From Brevipalpus yothersi (Eukaryota > Arthropoda > Arachnida > Trombidiformes > Tenuipalpidae), in NCBI GenBank assembly GCA_003956705.1, contig QZCP01000067.1, positions 179,235-243,234 on the forward strand: a stretch of DNA of 64,000 nt. Reading direction: 5' to 3'. A program made the translations under genes and the position numbers. Below the pieces are notes generated by a model that saw only the letters and a program-made list of their open reading frames with translations, was not told the DNA's origin and did no database searches. This document shows positions 10,525-25,100 of this stretch, piece after piece (within the stretch, counting starts at the first letter, position 1; every line of letters starts with the position of its first letter).

Positions 10525-12684
10525 CCCACTTTTTAATTAATCAAACCACAAACAACATTAATTTAACAATCATTTGATCACATAAAATCAAGGTGAGATT
10601 ACGAATGGACCGCTGATTATTCATATACTCGCGACGTTTAATCATCCAGCAACATGCCATCATTGCTCACAACTCTCCTACCCAATAGATGGCATTATGT
10701 GTCTGTCGAAGGTATTTTTTTTAATTTTTGTCTGATCAATCGAGAGCTCGAAAGTTGGAGTGATGAGAGAGAGAGCTTCATTCGATTGGACAAAATTTTC
10801 ATCCTTTTAATCATGTATAGATATCAAATGGATGATGTGGATGGAGAATCTTGTACAAAGTCGAAGCTGATCGATGTTCATTGTAAATCTTTGTAAATCT
10901 CTGTGAATCTGTAAATCGAAAAAATTTTCCATCGCACCAAATTGAATTAGAACACTTTTTTCAACCAGTTGAAGTTTATGTTAGGGCCGTTGCAATAAGT
11001 GAACATTTAAAAATTTAACCATTTTTCGACTATCATATATGGTGGAAAGAAGGCAAGAGAGTAAAAATTTACGCGATTAGGTGCGGCCATGTAAAGGTTA
11101 GAAGATGGCCAAAAAAGCGAGTCAAACTTCTCATTTTCTTGCACTAATTGATGCCTTCATAGATCCTAAGGGTAGAGCCTGGAGGTCTATCTGATCAAGC
11201 GTATCGACTGTCCGGCTATTCTTTTGTGTTACTTTCAAATTGAACCAGAAAGAGAACATCTTTTTAGTTGAGATTTCTATTCTCATCCATGGATTGTCAG
11301 AATTAGAAGCTTGGGTAGGTGAATGATTGTTCATTCTCTCTTGCCTGCAGCGAATTTTATCAGAGTACCAAAGAGCTCGGATCATCATGAGTAAGTTCCA
11401 AATCATATTGTATGACTCTCAAGATCGCTCTCTCAAGACACTGGAATAGTGGATCCATTTATGATGGAAAAATGTTCACAATGGATGTGGATACAATTTG
11501 GCGAAATATTCATGTAGGTACTCTTTTCTAGTGGAATAGTTGGAGGAGGCAAGTGCTTTCTCATGTTGTTCATTCGGTGAGTGGATGCCGCGAGGGAGGA
11601 ATATGCAGATCAGTAGGATCGAAGAGTATGGTAGTAATTCTAGCCTTTGATCTGTTTTAGATGACACTTGAACGAATGCGAATAAGTAAATACTCCTGAG
11701 CTTTTCTGTTCTTCAAGATGTTTCTACTGAACGTTAATGTGTTGCTTATAGTATGCATATAGTAGATAGTTCTTAATCCGATCTCTCTATCCTGTTAATA
11801 ATCATTTTTTCCTATCATGATCGCTCTTCTCTATCATCTGTTATTATTTTTATTATTATTATTATTATTTAGATGAAGGGGAAAATTTTTCTTCCTATCA
11901 TAACTTTTCTTTCCCTTTTCCCTTTTGAGTGAGATGATCGATGGATGAATGAAGAGAAAGAGCTATTTTACAAAAAGGATCATGTGAGCTACAAAGTCTC
12001 TCACTTTGAATTCATTTTCCACGAAAATTCATTCATGAGTGACCTAAGGGTGAGATTTTATTATTCTCCTCCTGTTTCTATTGATGTTTTTCTGGGCAAA
12101 GAAAGAAAAACTCCTACTTCACTACTTGGGCTACCATGCTATTCACAATCCAGCCGTGTTGCTGGTCAATAGGGAATCGCATTTGCCTAAAAACTTTTTT
12201 CTCCTCTGAAAAGAAAAGATTATCAATGAATTGCTAAATATAGCTCTACACAAGTTGATATGAATAGAAAATAAGTTTATTGAAAGTTATGGTATCGAAA
12301 GTTTTTCTTAATGGCTGTATTGTTTATTTTATTTTGATTGACGTTCTATATACACTGTTTATATATGACATTATCGCATTCATATTTTCTCTATGGCTTC
12401 CTATCGGTTGTCAAAGAAAAAATTTGATAAAGCAAAGATATCGACTACAACCATTCAAGTCTCGTCACGAAAGTGAGCTCCAATAGCTGAAGGAGTGAAA
12501 ATCTTTCTCTCTCTCTCTCTTCCACATCCAAATACATAGTGTTAAACATAAAATTTGTCAAAAAGTGTATTTTTTATTTCGAATACTGTGTTCTTCGAGA
12601 TTGTTGTTGAGGCAATCTTTTTTGGTCCTATATATCCCGAATTCATGTTCAAAGATTTGGCAAAAAGAGGATGTAAAGTTGCCT

Positions 12685-12685
<1 letters not shown>

Positions 12686-12748
<63 letters not shown>
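12686..12748. repeat. (GA)n microsatellite
   Basis: About 30 uninterrupted GA units. Confidence 0.95.
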
Positions 12749-12752
<4 letters not shown>

Positions 12753-13395
12753 CGAGAGTTTGCTCTGTATCAAAAAGATGAATAGCGTTCAAGTATTCAA
12801 AGCGATGCTCACGATGCATGCAAACAATGTGAAAGAGAGCAAATAAAAATGCGAGTCATGAGAGAGAGAGAGACTGGAGTGTCTCTCTCTCTTTTTGGAG
12901 CATACAGACAAAGGCTTGCAAGAGTATGCAAACGATGTGGATTATGTTAGCTTAAGGAGAAAGCAGTGATTTTAAGCAAAATGAAAATAATAGCTATCTT
13001 TTTGAGATGCATTTTTGTTTGCATCCAGATACAATATATGTGTACGCTAGTAACAAATTCTGTCCCTCAAGCACCATGTTCCATCATGTCATCCACTTCC
13101 AGAGTCTCTCCAGAATGGAGGGACATATTTTCCTTTTCTCGCCTTCCATATGCTTACCATTCTTACCATTCTTACCATTCTTGCCGAGCTTTCTTCAAAA
13201 AAGAGCCCGCAACGAGACCACTTTGTTGAGCTTACCCAAGCGGACACACACACACCGATCTACCAGCTTTTTCTCAGCCACCGAGTTGATCTTTTGGGTT
13301 GTCGCTGGTTACCCATACCCATACTCATACCCTCCAGGCCCACAACACCGTCAGCTTGCTGTCCAAACTTTCACCATATCCATGACAATTTATTG

Positions 13396-13403
<8 letters not shown>

Positions 13404-13492
<89 letters not shown>
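13404..13492. repeat. (GA)n microsatellite
   Basis: About 44 uninterrupted GA units, one of the longest complete tracts in the window. Confidence 0.95.
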
Positions 13493-13494
<2 letters not shown>

Positions 13495-14313
13495 AAAGCC
13501 TATTTGAATCCATTTCCTTATACCTCTCGGAAAACTCAAAACTTCTTCATGCCTTTGAAATCAAACAAGTTTCCAAATGATCCAATGAACAAAGCAGCTT
13601 GAATTCAATCCATGGGCTCTTTTTCCTTTTTCCTTCTCTTATCGTCATAAAAGAGAAAAAAAAGAAAGAGAATTCTATGGACTAGGCAGGCAAATCCAGT
13701 CAACCTCAAAATGCTGAAATGTATCGATACTGCTTTCATATCAGTTTCACTGGAAAAGAATGAAGCTCTCAAACTTTGAATAGAGAAAAATTTCCTGAAA
13801 CACGAAAATGGTATCAGTGTTTGCAATCTCGAAATGATTCGGTAGCTGCTATATAGAAGGAAATTTTTCGCATTTAGAGAATCGATGTTGTTCAATATAG
13901 TCCGAGAAAGTAATCATCTAATTTATCAGCATCATAGTCAAACATGATCATAGGTTATGCCCTCGCACCTTATCATCAATTCATTCTCAACATGAAAATC
14001 AAAGAAAAACACAAGACCACAATGCTGTTCCATGGGCAGCGAAATCCTCTCTACGTGGCGAAAGTGAGTCTTTTTACGATAAATTATAGCCATTATAGCC
14101 ATTATTGATCGAACACCTAATAGAAGGAGACCAAGTGAGACACTGTTTGAACACAGAAGCATGAAGAATAGATGGAAAGACTGCTAATGATGGCGAGAAT
14201 GCCGTTGAACATGGATCGAAACAGGAAAGATGAATGCTTCAACTTATTGTTTTTGCCAAGCGAAGGCAAACAACATTCGGGCATCAACTTCATGAACAGT
14301 AGAGAAAGACAGT

Positions 14314-14314
<1 letters not shown>

Positions 14315-14407
<93 letters not shown>
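14315..14407. repeat. (GAAA)n-(GA)n compound microsatellite
   Basis: About nine GAAA units are followed by about 28 GA units, the same compound order as at 5165-5226. Confidence 0.95.
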
Positions 14408-14411
<4 letters not shown>

Positions 14412-15195
14412 TCATGAATTGCTTCTACTGATCGTGAAAAAAAAGAGAATAAGGCACACAATATATGGCTGCTTTTCTCTCAACTATTCAACTTCATGTA
14501 CACAAGGAAATAGGAGAAGAAGAAGCCTCCCTCACAAGTGCAAAATTTAATTTCGTCTCCTCAATCAGATTTTTACAGTGAACCTGGTGAACATCAAATG
14601 AAAAGAGAGAGAGAGAGAGATGAATTGACTGGAAATCTATTTGAGAAAATGTTCATTTTTCACCTCTCAAGAAGAATGTTTGCAACATTTTCTCCTTGTT
14701 GAATCTCTTGCAAGACAGGAGTGACATTTTAAAGAATCAAGAATAACGATGTATGCATTGACAAGAATTTCTCACTTTGTCTTCTCTCGTCTATATCCAT
14801 TGTACTTTTTTCAAATCTTCCACTTTAGCCCTCGCTCTCACACTCACTTGATCCCTCTCTCCTGCCTATTCCAACTACTCCTCCTCAGTCTCCTCAGTCT
14901 CTGTGATTCCCATGTAAATGGGTTATAAATGGCTAATCCCGATGTCGGTGAGGGTCAAAAAGAACTTTTAAGCTCGCCATCAATGAATCCATCCAACTCA
15001 CCAGCTAGCTGGCGGGGCTGGTAAGCCGTTGGGTGAACTAGTCCATTTGACCGGGCAATAATCTAGCGATGCTCGATATTTCAGAGGAGAATACTGAACT
15101 CACAGTTAAGGAGAGCATGAAAAGAACGATGAAGCGAATGCTTCGACTGGAGCATTTAACCGCCCAACAAACGCGTCTGTATACTGGAGATAAGG

Positions 15196-15196
<1 letters not shown>

Positions 15197-15248
<52 letters not shown>
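15197..15248. repeat. (CT)n microsatellite
   Basis: About 25 uninterrupted CT units. Confidence 0.95.
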
Positions 15249-15255
<7 letters not shown>

Positions 15256-16142
15256 CAATCGATGTCTGATTCATACAAGTTCCCCTGCTTTGAGCCGATT
15301 TTGAACAAAGAGAGTTCATCTAATTTGCCTAATCCGCTTCCAAGCAGCGCCCTTCTAAAACCTTGAAATCTTTTTGTGCTAGTCACATCATTTAGGAGAA
15401 AAGTCAATTTTTATTTGTTGGCATGAAAATTTGATCAAAACTTCAGCCAATGATATGAATACGGCTGGGAAACTGGGAAGAATCATTCTTGCATTTATTC
15501 GCAAATATCTCTGAATGGATATATGTGTGAGTAGTATCGATGGGGAAAGAATCCAACAGACCAAGAATGGTGGATGCAATCGAGGAATAAGCCTCAAAAT
15601 TGGACACGATTGCTTAAATAAGAGAGAATAAAAGAAGAATAAGGAGAAGAAACAGGAAAAGAAGAAGAAAAAGTAGAAAAGTGCTCTGGACAGTACAAAG
15701 ATTTGAGGTTGAGCCATGAATTCGCCGAGGATTTTATGTGAAATTTGAATCTATCAGATTCAAATGGACAGTCGTGGCTTGGGGAGCTTACTCAAATGTG
15801 AGAATGGAATTTAGCCAAGTAAAGTTGACTGGAATCCAATGACTGAAGTTGAATCCAGTGAAGCTGGTGGATCCCAAATCGATTACAAAGTGGCTGATGC
15901 TGACCAATGTAAGCGTGAATGGTTGCCAAAAGGAAAGTAAACTGTGAGGGATGACTTGAGAGAAGAGAAAATATTGTCTCTTGCTCCTCATAAGTTGTTG
16001 AAAGTGAGGAACACTCAAGTTGAATCCATTCATATAAATAGCAGGTTATAGATGTGTGTATGTGTATAGATGTGTACATACTTCGCAGAGGCAACATCAC
16101 AAGCCTAGCAGATTATCATTGCAACATTGCCTTTTGTGAGTG

Positions 16143-16177
16143 TCTCTTCTCTTCTCTTCTCTTCTCTTCTCTTCTCT
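16143..16177. repeat. (TTCTC)n pentanucleotide repeat
   Basis: Six or so TCTCT/TTCTC units in tandem, followed 20 bases later by a short GA run. Confidence 0.85.
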
Positions 16178-18492
16178 ATCGATCAGATGTATATAAAGAG
16201 AGAGAGAGAGAGAGAAAAAAAAGTAGGAAAGCTGAGAGCGTGAAGGATCGATGTGCGATGATGTCGAGAAGATATTCTTTTACTCCACATGCGATAGCCA
16301 CGAGTCTCATCTACGCTCCGTGCACATCCACTATTGTGTATATATGTGTGTATGTGTAGAGGGTGTTTGATATTTATTGAATTTCGGGAATTCTTATCCT
16401 AAACTGAGTGGCAAATGACGGGCTGGAGGAGGAAGAAGAGGAGGCTGAAAGTTCATAAGTAGATATTTGGAGTAGCAGCAGCGATTCCCGCTTAATGATC
16501 ACTTGAATGTCTCCAGTAGCATCAGTAGATATAGAGAAGCACCAACATCACTATTATTCGGTGTTATAAAGTTCCCATTGGTGAGTCTCAGCAGGGAATT
16601 GATTTGAACTGAAATCGAGTGTGAAAAAGGGAAAAGGTGGTTGTTGCGGATAAATAAAATCACGAGTATCCTGGATAAAGGTGATGTTCTGTCTAGAAAA
16701 TATCTTTCATCTGGGAAGAAGAGATTGTTCTCTGGTAAATTCTCTACCACCAAGTATTGGTGCCTTTTGCGATACTCTCTTTTCGACAAGAAAGTAGAGT
16801 TCATTCAGCTCATATCCAATTACATTTCAAGCAAGGGAAAGTTCACAGCGCTGGATTAAAGGAAGATATTGAGCTCTGATAGGCATGTATTATGTGTTCT
16901 CTCAATTTGGAAGACTTTTGATGTCTTCTGCTTGGATGAAAAAATATTATGGCCAGAATTGGGAGTATAGAAGAGAAGAAATACTCTCGCCACAATGAGT
17001 TTAGAACCCAATCAAGGAAGAAACTCTGGATTCAGGTTGCATGGATGTCATCATTCTATTTTTCTCCAGTATTTTTCTAGCATTTCTGTCACTTGATCCA
17101 GAGACAAACAAGAAACTGAGTGATTTGATACTCATTCAAGTGGAATAGTGAGTCAAATTGAATTGAGTAGCAACTTCTTATGGTGCTCAAAAAAGTGGTT
17201 GAATATCTGAGGAAAAGTTTACCCAGTTGACTTATGGTCAATCAGTCAGTTTAAGTCCATTTGATGTAAATCTGCGTCAAATGGAAGAAAAGTTTAGTTT
17301 TTTTACGCTCGCAAGTATTTATAAGAGCAGGTCTCTCGAGAAACGGAATTTTTCTTCTAGGAAATGAGAGACCAAATGCACCACATTTCAAGCAGATCCA
17401 ATAGAAATCGAGCCATCTTACCTCCTCTTCCTTCTACTTCTCTCTCTCTCTCTCCACTTCACTTCACTAGCTTCCAGCATCTCATGCATGCCACCTTTTT
17501 TCAGAACAAGCTATTTCGAAGCGATTGCTCAATGTTACATCATGTGGAAGATGATCAATGGTTTTTCATTCCCTAGGGAATTGTAATAAAAACGATATAA
17601 AAGCATATATTTGATAGATGCTTAGATCTCTAAAATTTAATTCTTCAATCTCAGATTACCACCAATATTTCGGCAACTATCAGGAGTTGGGTTTTCCGTT
17701 GCAAAATATTTCTACCATCAAAATTTGTTCAAAGTTTCTAACCTTCGATTCAATCGATTCAATTCATGAGGAATTTTTCCCAAACAAATTTGAAATTATA
17801 TCACTGATACACCTGATTATCCACGAGGTTCAAAACGAAGGCAAACTACTAACAATTTCAGTTATGGCCCTTTCCTTCTAGCTTACAGCATTAGAAGTCA
17901 ATCAAATCAAACTAAGAACCTTTGAGAGGTTCAAACTTTCAGTTTGACTCAATCTTTGAAGTTTTGATCTATTGGAAATAAATAAATGATTCATCCAGAG
18001 ATATCAAACTTGACCTACCTTTGCGCTAGATGTAAAGGGGTAGACATGTGCATAATGAAAAGAAGATAAGAGATAGAAACATTCCAATTACCAGATAGAT
18101 TAAACTCTGATAAAAAAATTCAGTTCTGGCATGATAGAAAAAATGAGTAAGCTGCTACACTATCGATCAACTGCATTTTTATAGTTTTTCTCCTCTCGTA
18201 TCATTTCCGCCAAGATATTGGCTGTTCTGGAGCTTAAGACTCAGAAAACTGCATTCCTAAAGAACGATGTGTTCAGCTGAGGAACAAGACAATTTGGTCA
18301 GATATGAGGATAGCGGATTTCGCAAGTAATTAGTTTCAAGGTATGAAATTTTTGATCACATAAAGCTGTGAAATATGTCAGTCAACCAGTTATGATAAAA
18401 GTAGAGAAAAGTAGTGAGACTGCATATAAGATGAAGGAAAGACAATGAAATTTATTTTCCACATTTTCCAGCAATAAATATTGCCAGATTAA

Positions 18493-19123
18493 CTATCCAA
18501 TAATTCTTCTGATTCCAAAAGGAAGGTCACGATAGGAATTTGTGTTGGAATTGGACTGAAGCGTTGGAGGAGCTGGGGGAGGCTGCTCTTCGGTGTTGCC
18601 AGTAGCTGTTCCACCGGAAGGAGGTGTCGATGAGTTTGATGTTAAACTGGATGATGCACTTAATGTTCGGTCGGAGGCTTGACCTTGATTCGAAAAGTTC
18701 GCAAAGCTAGATGAAGCTGTGAAATATGAACACAATTGTCAATTTTGTTAGAAATAAAAATGCCAAAACTCTTCTATTCTGGCCATTCTTTTGGTTATTG
18801 CTTTCAAATTCATGGGACAAGAGTGGCAGCAATTGAAGAGAAAAATATTTCTCAATATTCTGGAAACTCACCATTTAATAGGACTGAGGTGGTGGGCTGA
18901 CCCGCTGTCAGAGGGGTGGCTTCGGTTATACTGCTGGTCAGTGAATGGACGGGAGGAGATGTGAATGCAGGAGATATTTGCAGTGCAGATCCAGTGGAAG
19001 GTAAGTAAGTGTAGTGGGCAGTGGGTCCATAGGCGCTGTAGGCTCCCAAACACATATCTGATGGAGCGAAAAAGGTACTGTGAATATCAGTCCAATGTTT
19101 TCACAACAACAACAATAAAGAGC

Positions 19124-19178
<55 letters not shown>

Positions 19179-22100
19179 AAGAAATACATTTACCTTGACT
19201 TTGAAAAGGCAGTCGCCGAGGTAGATCTGCTACTACGGCCGCCGCTTGGAGGGCCCATTCGGCCTGTGTTCTCGCTGCTAGCCTCCAGTCAGCAGTGGGC
19301 AAAGAGGTGGCTGAACAATTTCGTGGATCCAAGAAAGATGGTCGTTGATGGAGGTTAGCCAGTGCTCGAAGCTGAGCGTGCTGGCCTGAGAAGCCCCAGC
19401 AGGAATTCATCACTGCTAACGAGAAAGAAAAGTCAATGTTGATGAAAACTGTTAAATTAGATTATGAAGCGTTCAAAAGTATCAGTCGACTTACGAATGG
19501 ACCGTGAAATAGGCTTACAAAGCACAGCAAACAGAGCGAAATGTTTTTCTCTCTCTTTCTCTCTTTCTTTCATTCTTTCATTCTTCCTTTCTCAAATGGC
19601 CGGGAAGCTCCGAAGACCGGCAGCGAGGACCAATAGAGCGTTCTATCGGCGCTCTATTATTCATGCTCTCTTTGGCTTCTGTTTTTCTGTCTCTTGTATC
19701 ACCTCTCTTTTGCTCTCTTTCTCTTTCTCTCTCTCTCTCTCTCTCTTTCACCAGCTAGCAAGATTGATGGGACAAGCTTGAATATTTCATAAGCTAGCTT
19801 ACCAGTCGTAACAATGTTAATTTAGCTCACGTTATCCGAATAAATATTTAGAATCATGTTGATTGAAATATGTTGTTGACCTGCTCAAATTGTTGGCCAT
19901 CATCATGAACTGCGCCTCTCTCTCTCTCTCTCTCTTTCTTTCTCTCTTTCTTTCTTTCTTTCTTTCTTTCTTGAGAAGAGAGAAGAGCTACTGCGGGCTA
20001 ATAACACATGTATTCACTGAACAGTGAACACTGTTCATCAAGTCAAGCAAGAAGCTGCTACGCCTTCGCTGAGCTACTGATTTATGCTTTTACGCTTTTA
20101 TCGCAATATCATCATCTATTCGATCACATCTCCATCTCCATCCTCTCTCCCTCCAACAACTGATACTGCAATTGATTTCACTCTGATGCCCATTTCACGG
20201 CAATCAAAAGCAAGAGAGAAATAACTCCTTCACTTGCTGCTCGTTTTCGGGGAAGAGGGAGAAAGAATTTGGAGGAATAGGGGCTCTCGATTCTGGCAAT
20301 TCCAAGGATTCCCCTGTGCTTGAGAATCAGAGGAGAAGAGGGTGGATAAATGAGCTTACTCGATTTACTTCTAGGTTCTCTTGGTCCATCTACGGTGACT
20401 TTGATGGCTTTTGGAAAAAGGGCGACTTGAGGAGGGCTTGTACTGAGAGTTATGGTGAGTGTAAAGCTTTTGCCTGGATAAAAAGAAGAGAAAGAGAAAT
20501 AATTCCACATTAGCAAGTATTGATTCTCACTTGAAACATAGTTTAATGGAAAGAGAGAGATGGCTTGTGGGCCAGTCAGTGGCCTGTGAGATCTCGCCTG
20601 TGTGAGCAGTGAGAGTGATGCTACTCGAGAAATGATGCTGTATTCACCATTGCTTCACCATGATGATGAAGGGATGGTGAACAATGGCGGCCAGAATGAG
20701 GCAGAATGAGCCACAGGAAGTCGATCCGGTCGGCAAGCCGCTCAGGCAATAGCAAGAGGCCAGAAAGCTTTTCACACAGTCTTGCCAAGTACACCGAGAG
20801 CTCTCTTCCCTCATCGGCCCGGGGCCATCAGCCTCTAAGCCGCGCTTGGCCACCGCACAGCCCGAAACTCAGCCAGTTTTGGGCAAGATTTTTCCCGATC
20901 GCGAGGCCTCCTTATGCTAATAATAGGTTTGCCTAAATGGCGATATTAAGGTTATGCGCTTGGGAGGAAGAGGAGCAGACTAGCCATCGGCAAGCCATGA
21001 ATGAATATTTTTCCAACATTCCAACTTCTCGGCTGCCGATCTTTGCATATGAATGGACTCTAGGAACGCTCAATTATTGGTGGCCTCACTATCTCTCTCT
21101 CTCTCTCTCTCTCTCTATCAGGGAAAAGTTCGAGCTGGCCATTAAATACATGCTCGTTTAAATTGGAATTGGAGTAATTTGGGACAATATTGTCTACTAG
21201 TCAGGCCTACTCTGCTACTTTTTGTTTTACTCATATGATGTATCGTCGCTGCAAATACATGAGACCTGTAAGACTTCCCACTCATTTTCCTCTCACACAA
21301 TAACTACAGTATCGAATTTCATCCACTTTAATATCAATTATATGCTCACAAGTGGAATACAGCTCTCATCCTTGATTCTTCACTCATTAGAACGATTGCT
21401 ACCCAAGGATATTCAAGAAGATCATCTATATATGCATACTGGTTGTTGGGGCAATTTGATAAAATTCACTTGATGAATTTATCTAGAGAAAGATGAAAAA
21501 TGATAGTCAAGTTTGAAAGGTGAATGAAGGCCTCAATATTCCCGAAATTTTGAAAATTTTGAACACATGAGATGAACGATAGTGGATGAAAATTGACCAA
21601 TTCTAAAGCTTCGAGAACACTGCTCGATGAGCGAGAATAAATATGAATATTGTATTGTGTTTGATCAATGGTCAAACAAATTCATTGCTTAACAGAGCAA
21701 TCACCCGGAATTCACTAACAAAAAACGAATATTGAATTCACAGCTTGATTAAGCATTTCTTATCTCTCTCACAGCTTACATAGAGAATTGAAAAGTACAT
21801 CTCTCTTTTCCAAGTCAGGGTCCATTCCTAACAGCAAGAACAGATTATTCAATCGAGTATTCTTTCGATAAAAATCTCGTGTTACCTCTCAGAAGGGCAG
21901 CTTAAAGTATACTATCAGATGTGTGCTTGAGTTAAATTGGAGTAATTTGGGACAATATTCTCCCACTGTTAGGCTCACTCCATTATTGCGACCTTTTCCC
22001 TCTTTCCCTCTCATACAGATTCATATAGCCTCGATGGATCCACTCGAGCAGCCTCTCACCCCTCGCTCCTGCATGTGTGAGTGTGTACGAGTGATGGAAC

Positions 22101-25100
22101 ATGATAATGGACTGACTGGCAAGCCGATCGGTGAGGTCGCTTGTTCGAGGCCAGTGTCAACTGCAACCGGATCACGCCAATGGAAGCAGATCGCATCTTG
22201 GGCTCATTACAGAGGAAAGGGGGCAAGTTAGTTGTTGATGGCAGCCTGAGGACCAGAGAGAACACATACACAACACATTATATACCCAGAGAGAGAGAGA
22301 GAGAGAGTAAGGAAAGGATGGAGAGAAATGAGTTTCATAGGAGCTGGTGAATGAGGATGACGATCGATGGCTGCGTGAGCAGCCTTTGTCGTGATGCAGG
22401 GGGAGGAAGTCATTTCCTGATGCAGTCTTTGATTAGCAGCCCACAGCCACCCATGGCATTATGCACTCAAGGAGTGGTCGCCATCACAGCCTCCATCGCT
22501 GTGATCCTGATTGGAGAAGTTCTCATGGGCTCAAAGAGAGAGAGAGAAAAGAAAGAAATTGGTATGTTCATCATCATCGTGGTGGTGGAATGATCTTGGT
22601 TCGCGATTCCTTTGCTTTGACGCGAGAGAATTGTTGGTTATGTTTGGCTGAGAACGCGGCTCAGTGATTCGGTTTGATGGGCCATCATTCAGTGTCGCTG
22701 GACGCTTGTGGGGACAATTTTTCTTTCTTCCAGGAAGCAACAAGCCATTGCCAAAAACGCTTTTCTCTCTCTATCTCTCTTTTCCCAAACTTCTAGCACT
22801 GTGTTGCCATATTCACGAGGTTTTTAGGAGGGCTCATAAAGTTAGAGCATTTTAAAGCGTTAAACAGCAATTGCGCTGAGAATCATAAGCAGCGACTAGA
22901 GACTAGAGACTTTTCACTCGATTCACATGAGCAGCTTCATTTCTCTCTCTACTTTTGGTGACAAGCAAGATGGAGAGAGAAAGAGAAAGAAAGAGAGAGA
23001 GAGAAAAGTCAGGATACTCTTGTTTTGACTCTTGTCTCGCATGTTGTTGCTCATGTCAATGAAGTGATGCTGGAAGAATAGCGATATAGCATCGGTGATG
23101 CTGTTTGAACATTTTTTCCCAGCTGCCAGAAACAAGTATCGCCAAAATCGAAAATCATCAGGAATCAATAAATAATCAGTTCACTCTTGTTTCAGGCAAC
23201 AAGAGGGGTGAGTGAACTCACTGATGTAAGAGATTGAAGAGAAGAGGTAGAATGAAGAGGAGAAGAGAAGGAAGAAGATGAAGATGAAGAAGGAGAAGGA
23301 GAAGAAAAAATTTAACGGCACGCAGATGCTCTCTATTATCACCAATTTTTCGGGGATGCAAATGGAGAGAGCGAAGACATAGAATTTTGACAGGAATCAG
23401 GACAAATGGGCTAACAAGCTTGGAGGGCTGTCAGCAAGTAAGTGAGGAAGCAAAATCGATCACACGACAAGCGATAGGCTCTCAATCATAGCAATACAAA
23501 CACATTCACTTGATGGGAACAAAATGTAATGAAGACAAGCTCTGTTCACATAAGATTGAGTCTCTCTCTTGCTAGCTGATCTTTTGCTGACTTGTCGCCT
23601 CTTCCCATTCACCTCACCTCACCAAGCTTGATTGGATATTTAATTAAGTTGCTCTGAACAGTTCAACAGCTCGTGAGCCGTGAATATCATTCAAAGTATG
23701 CAAAGCATTGCACCGTTCATTTCACCTTAGCTCGCTGGCTAAAATGTATCTTTTCTCAGCAAGCAACATTCTCACCATTGATTGAAGCTGTTGGAATGAA
23801 GCTCTTCTCGCGGCTTGTCAGATTAAGATCGTTGAAATGACCTGCTCTAGCTCTAGCAACCTACAAGAAGCGATCAGAGAATCGATACTGGAGAGGCCTC
23901 CTCACAGCAATAGATATCAAGCTGGGAAGTAAGCGAGAGAGTAGTGAACTGAGATGCTATGTCTTTATCCCAGTAGTGAGCATTAAGTTCACGAACAAAT
24001 TGACTTGGACAATGATTAAGGCTTGTTTCTTGGAGAAGCAGAAAAATAAGCCTTCTCGAGCATGGACTAATTGCTGACCTCTCTTTATTCCACCACTCTG
24101 TAGGAGCTCAGCATGGGCCCCACCAAGTGTCCAAACATTTCACTGGTCTCTTTTGTCTACTCTTCCTCTGTTTTCCTCTTCTTCTCCTTCTTCTTCTTCT
24201 TCTTCTTCTTCTTCTTCCCATGGGCTGCAGAGGTGACAAGACCTCAGCGATTTTTGGGTGAATGACTCGGCGTCAGTCGGTGGAGAGAGAAAAAGAGAGA
24301 ATGTCATAGATGAGCGGTTTAGCTCACATTCATTAACCGTCATCAGTGTTTCACTCGAATTAATGGCAACGCTTATGTGAATAACTCATACAAATTACAG
24401 GCTAGACAGCAACACGTAACCAACTGTTGGTTTTTGTGTGACCGTATGGCAAACCAGCACCAAGATATGGCTTATGAAACGCATTCCATATGGATGAGAA
24501 TGGAAGAACAGGGTTGTCAAAATTTTATGCTTCCGAGAGTTACGATGATTGCTCATGGCGATGGTGAAGTGTTAAGAGAAGATGATGGAGTTGAGATAGG
24601 TTCACTCACTTTTGGTTATTCAACATCGATGGAACTGATAACATTCTCTTTTCAAAAAACCATGAGAATGATGAGACCAATACAGTGAAGAGATGACTTC
24701 AAGACTAGCTGATTCGAATAAGCAATTTGAATAATCAAATCTCAAGAAGAAATGGGTTTATCATATAAACAAATTACAACAAATTACTGCTCAAGTTTTT
24801 CTGGACGCCATGCATGATGCATTGTTCAACGAACGAGGAACAAAATAACATTACTCTGTACACATAATCTCTGATTTTCATTTGCATCATGGAATGCTCT
24901 GCTTTCGGAATCATGAAAATGAGAAGAAAAAGAATAATCCTGGTGATATGATCAACTGAATTACTCCTGGAAGCTATTGAGTCACAGAAAGGCAAGTCTC
25001 CATATATATAGGCGAGGCTGGAGTAGAGGCAAAGAAGTGGGATTGAAGGCATCACAATAGGCGATCACTCACTGAATGGCTGGAAGGAAAGGTCTTTCAA

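Larger units (their letters stand above)
10525..18492. other. 8-kb spacer without recognisable genes
   Basis: I found no exon with family resemblance on either strand. It contains the PDHB promoter side, several GA/CT tracts (12686-12748, 13404-13492, 14315-14407, 15197-15248), a TTCTC pentanucleotide run (16143-16177), a three-unit 10-base repeat near 13154-13185, and long AT-rich unique DNA. It probably holds distal regulation of the downstream RUNX gene; that is inference. Confidence 0.5.

Noticed and set aside
13150..13190. Three tandem copies of a 10-base unit, ACCATTCTTA
   Set aside because: Too short for a minisatellite claim and without context pointing to function.
20644..20936. GC-rich open frames on both strands in the RUNX intron
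   Set aside because: GC-rich patch lacks stops by composition. No domain is recognised; it is more likely a regulatory or promoter-like stretch.
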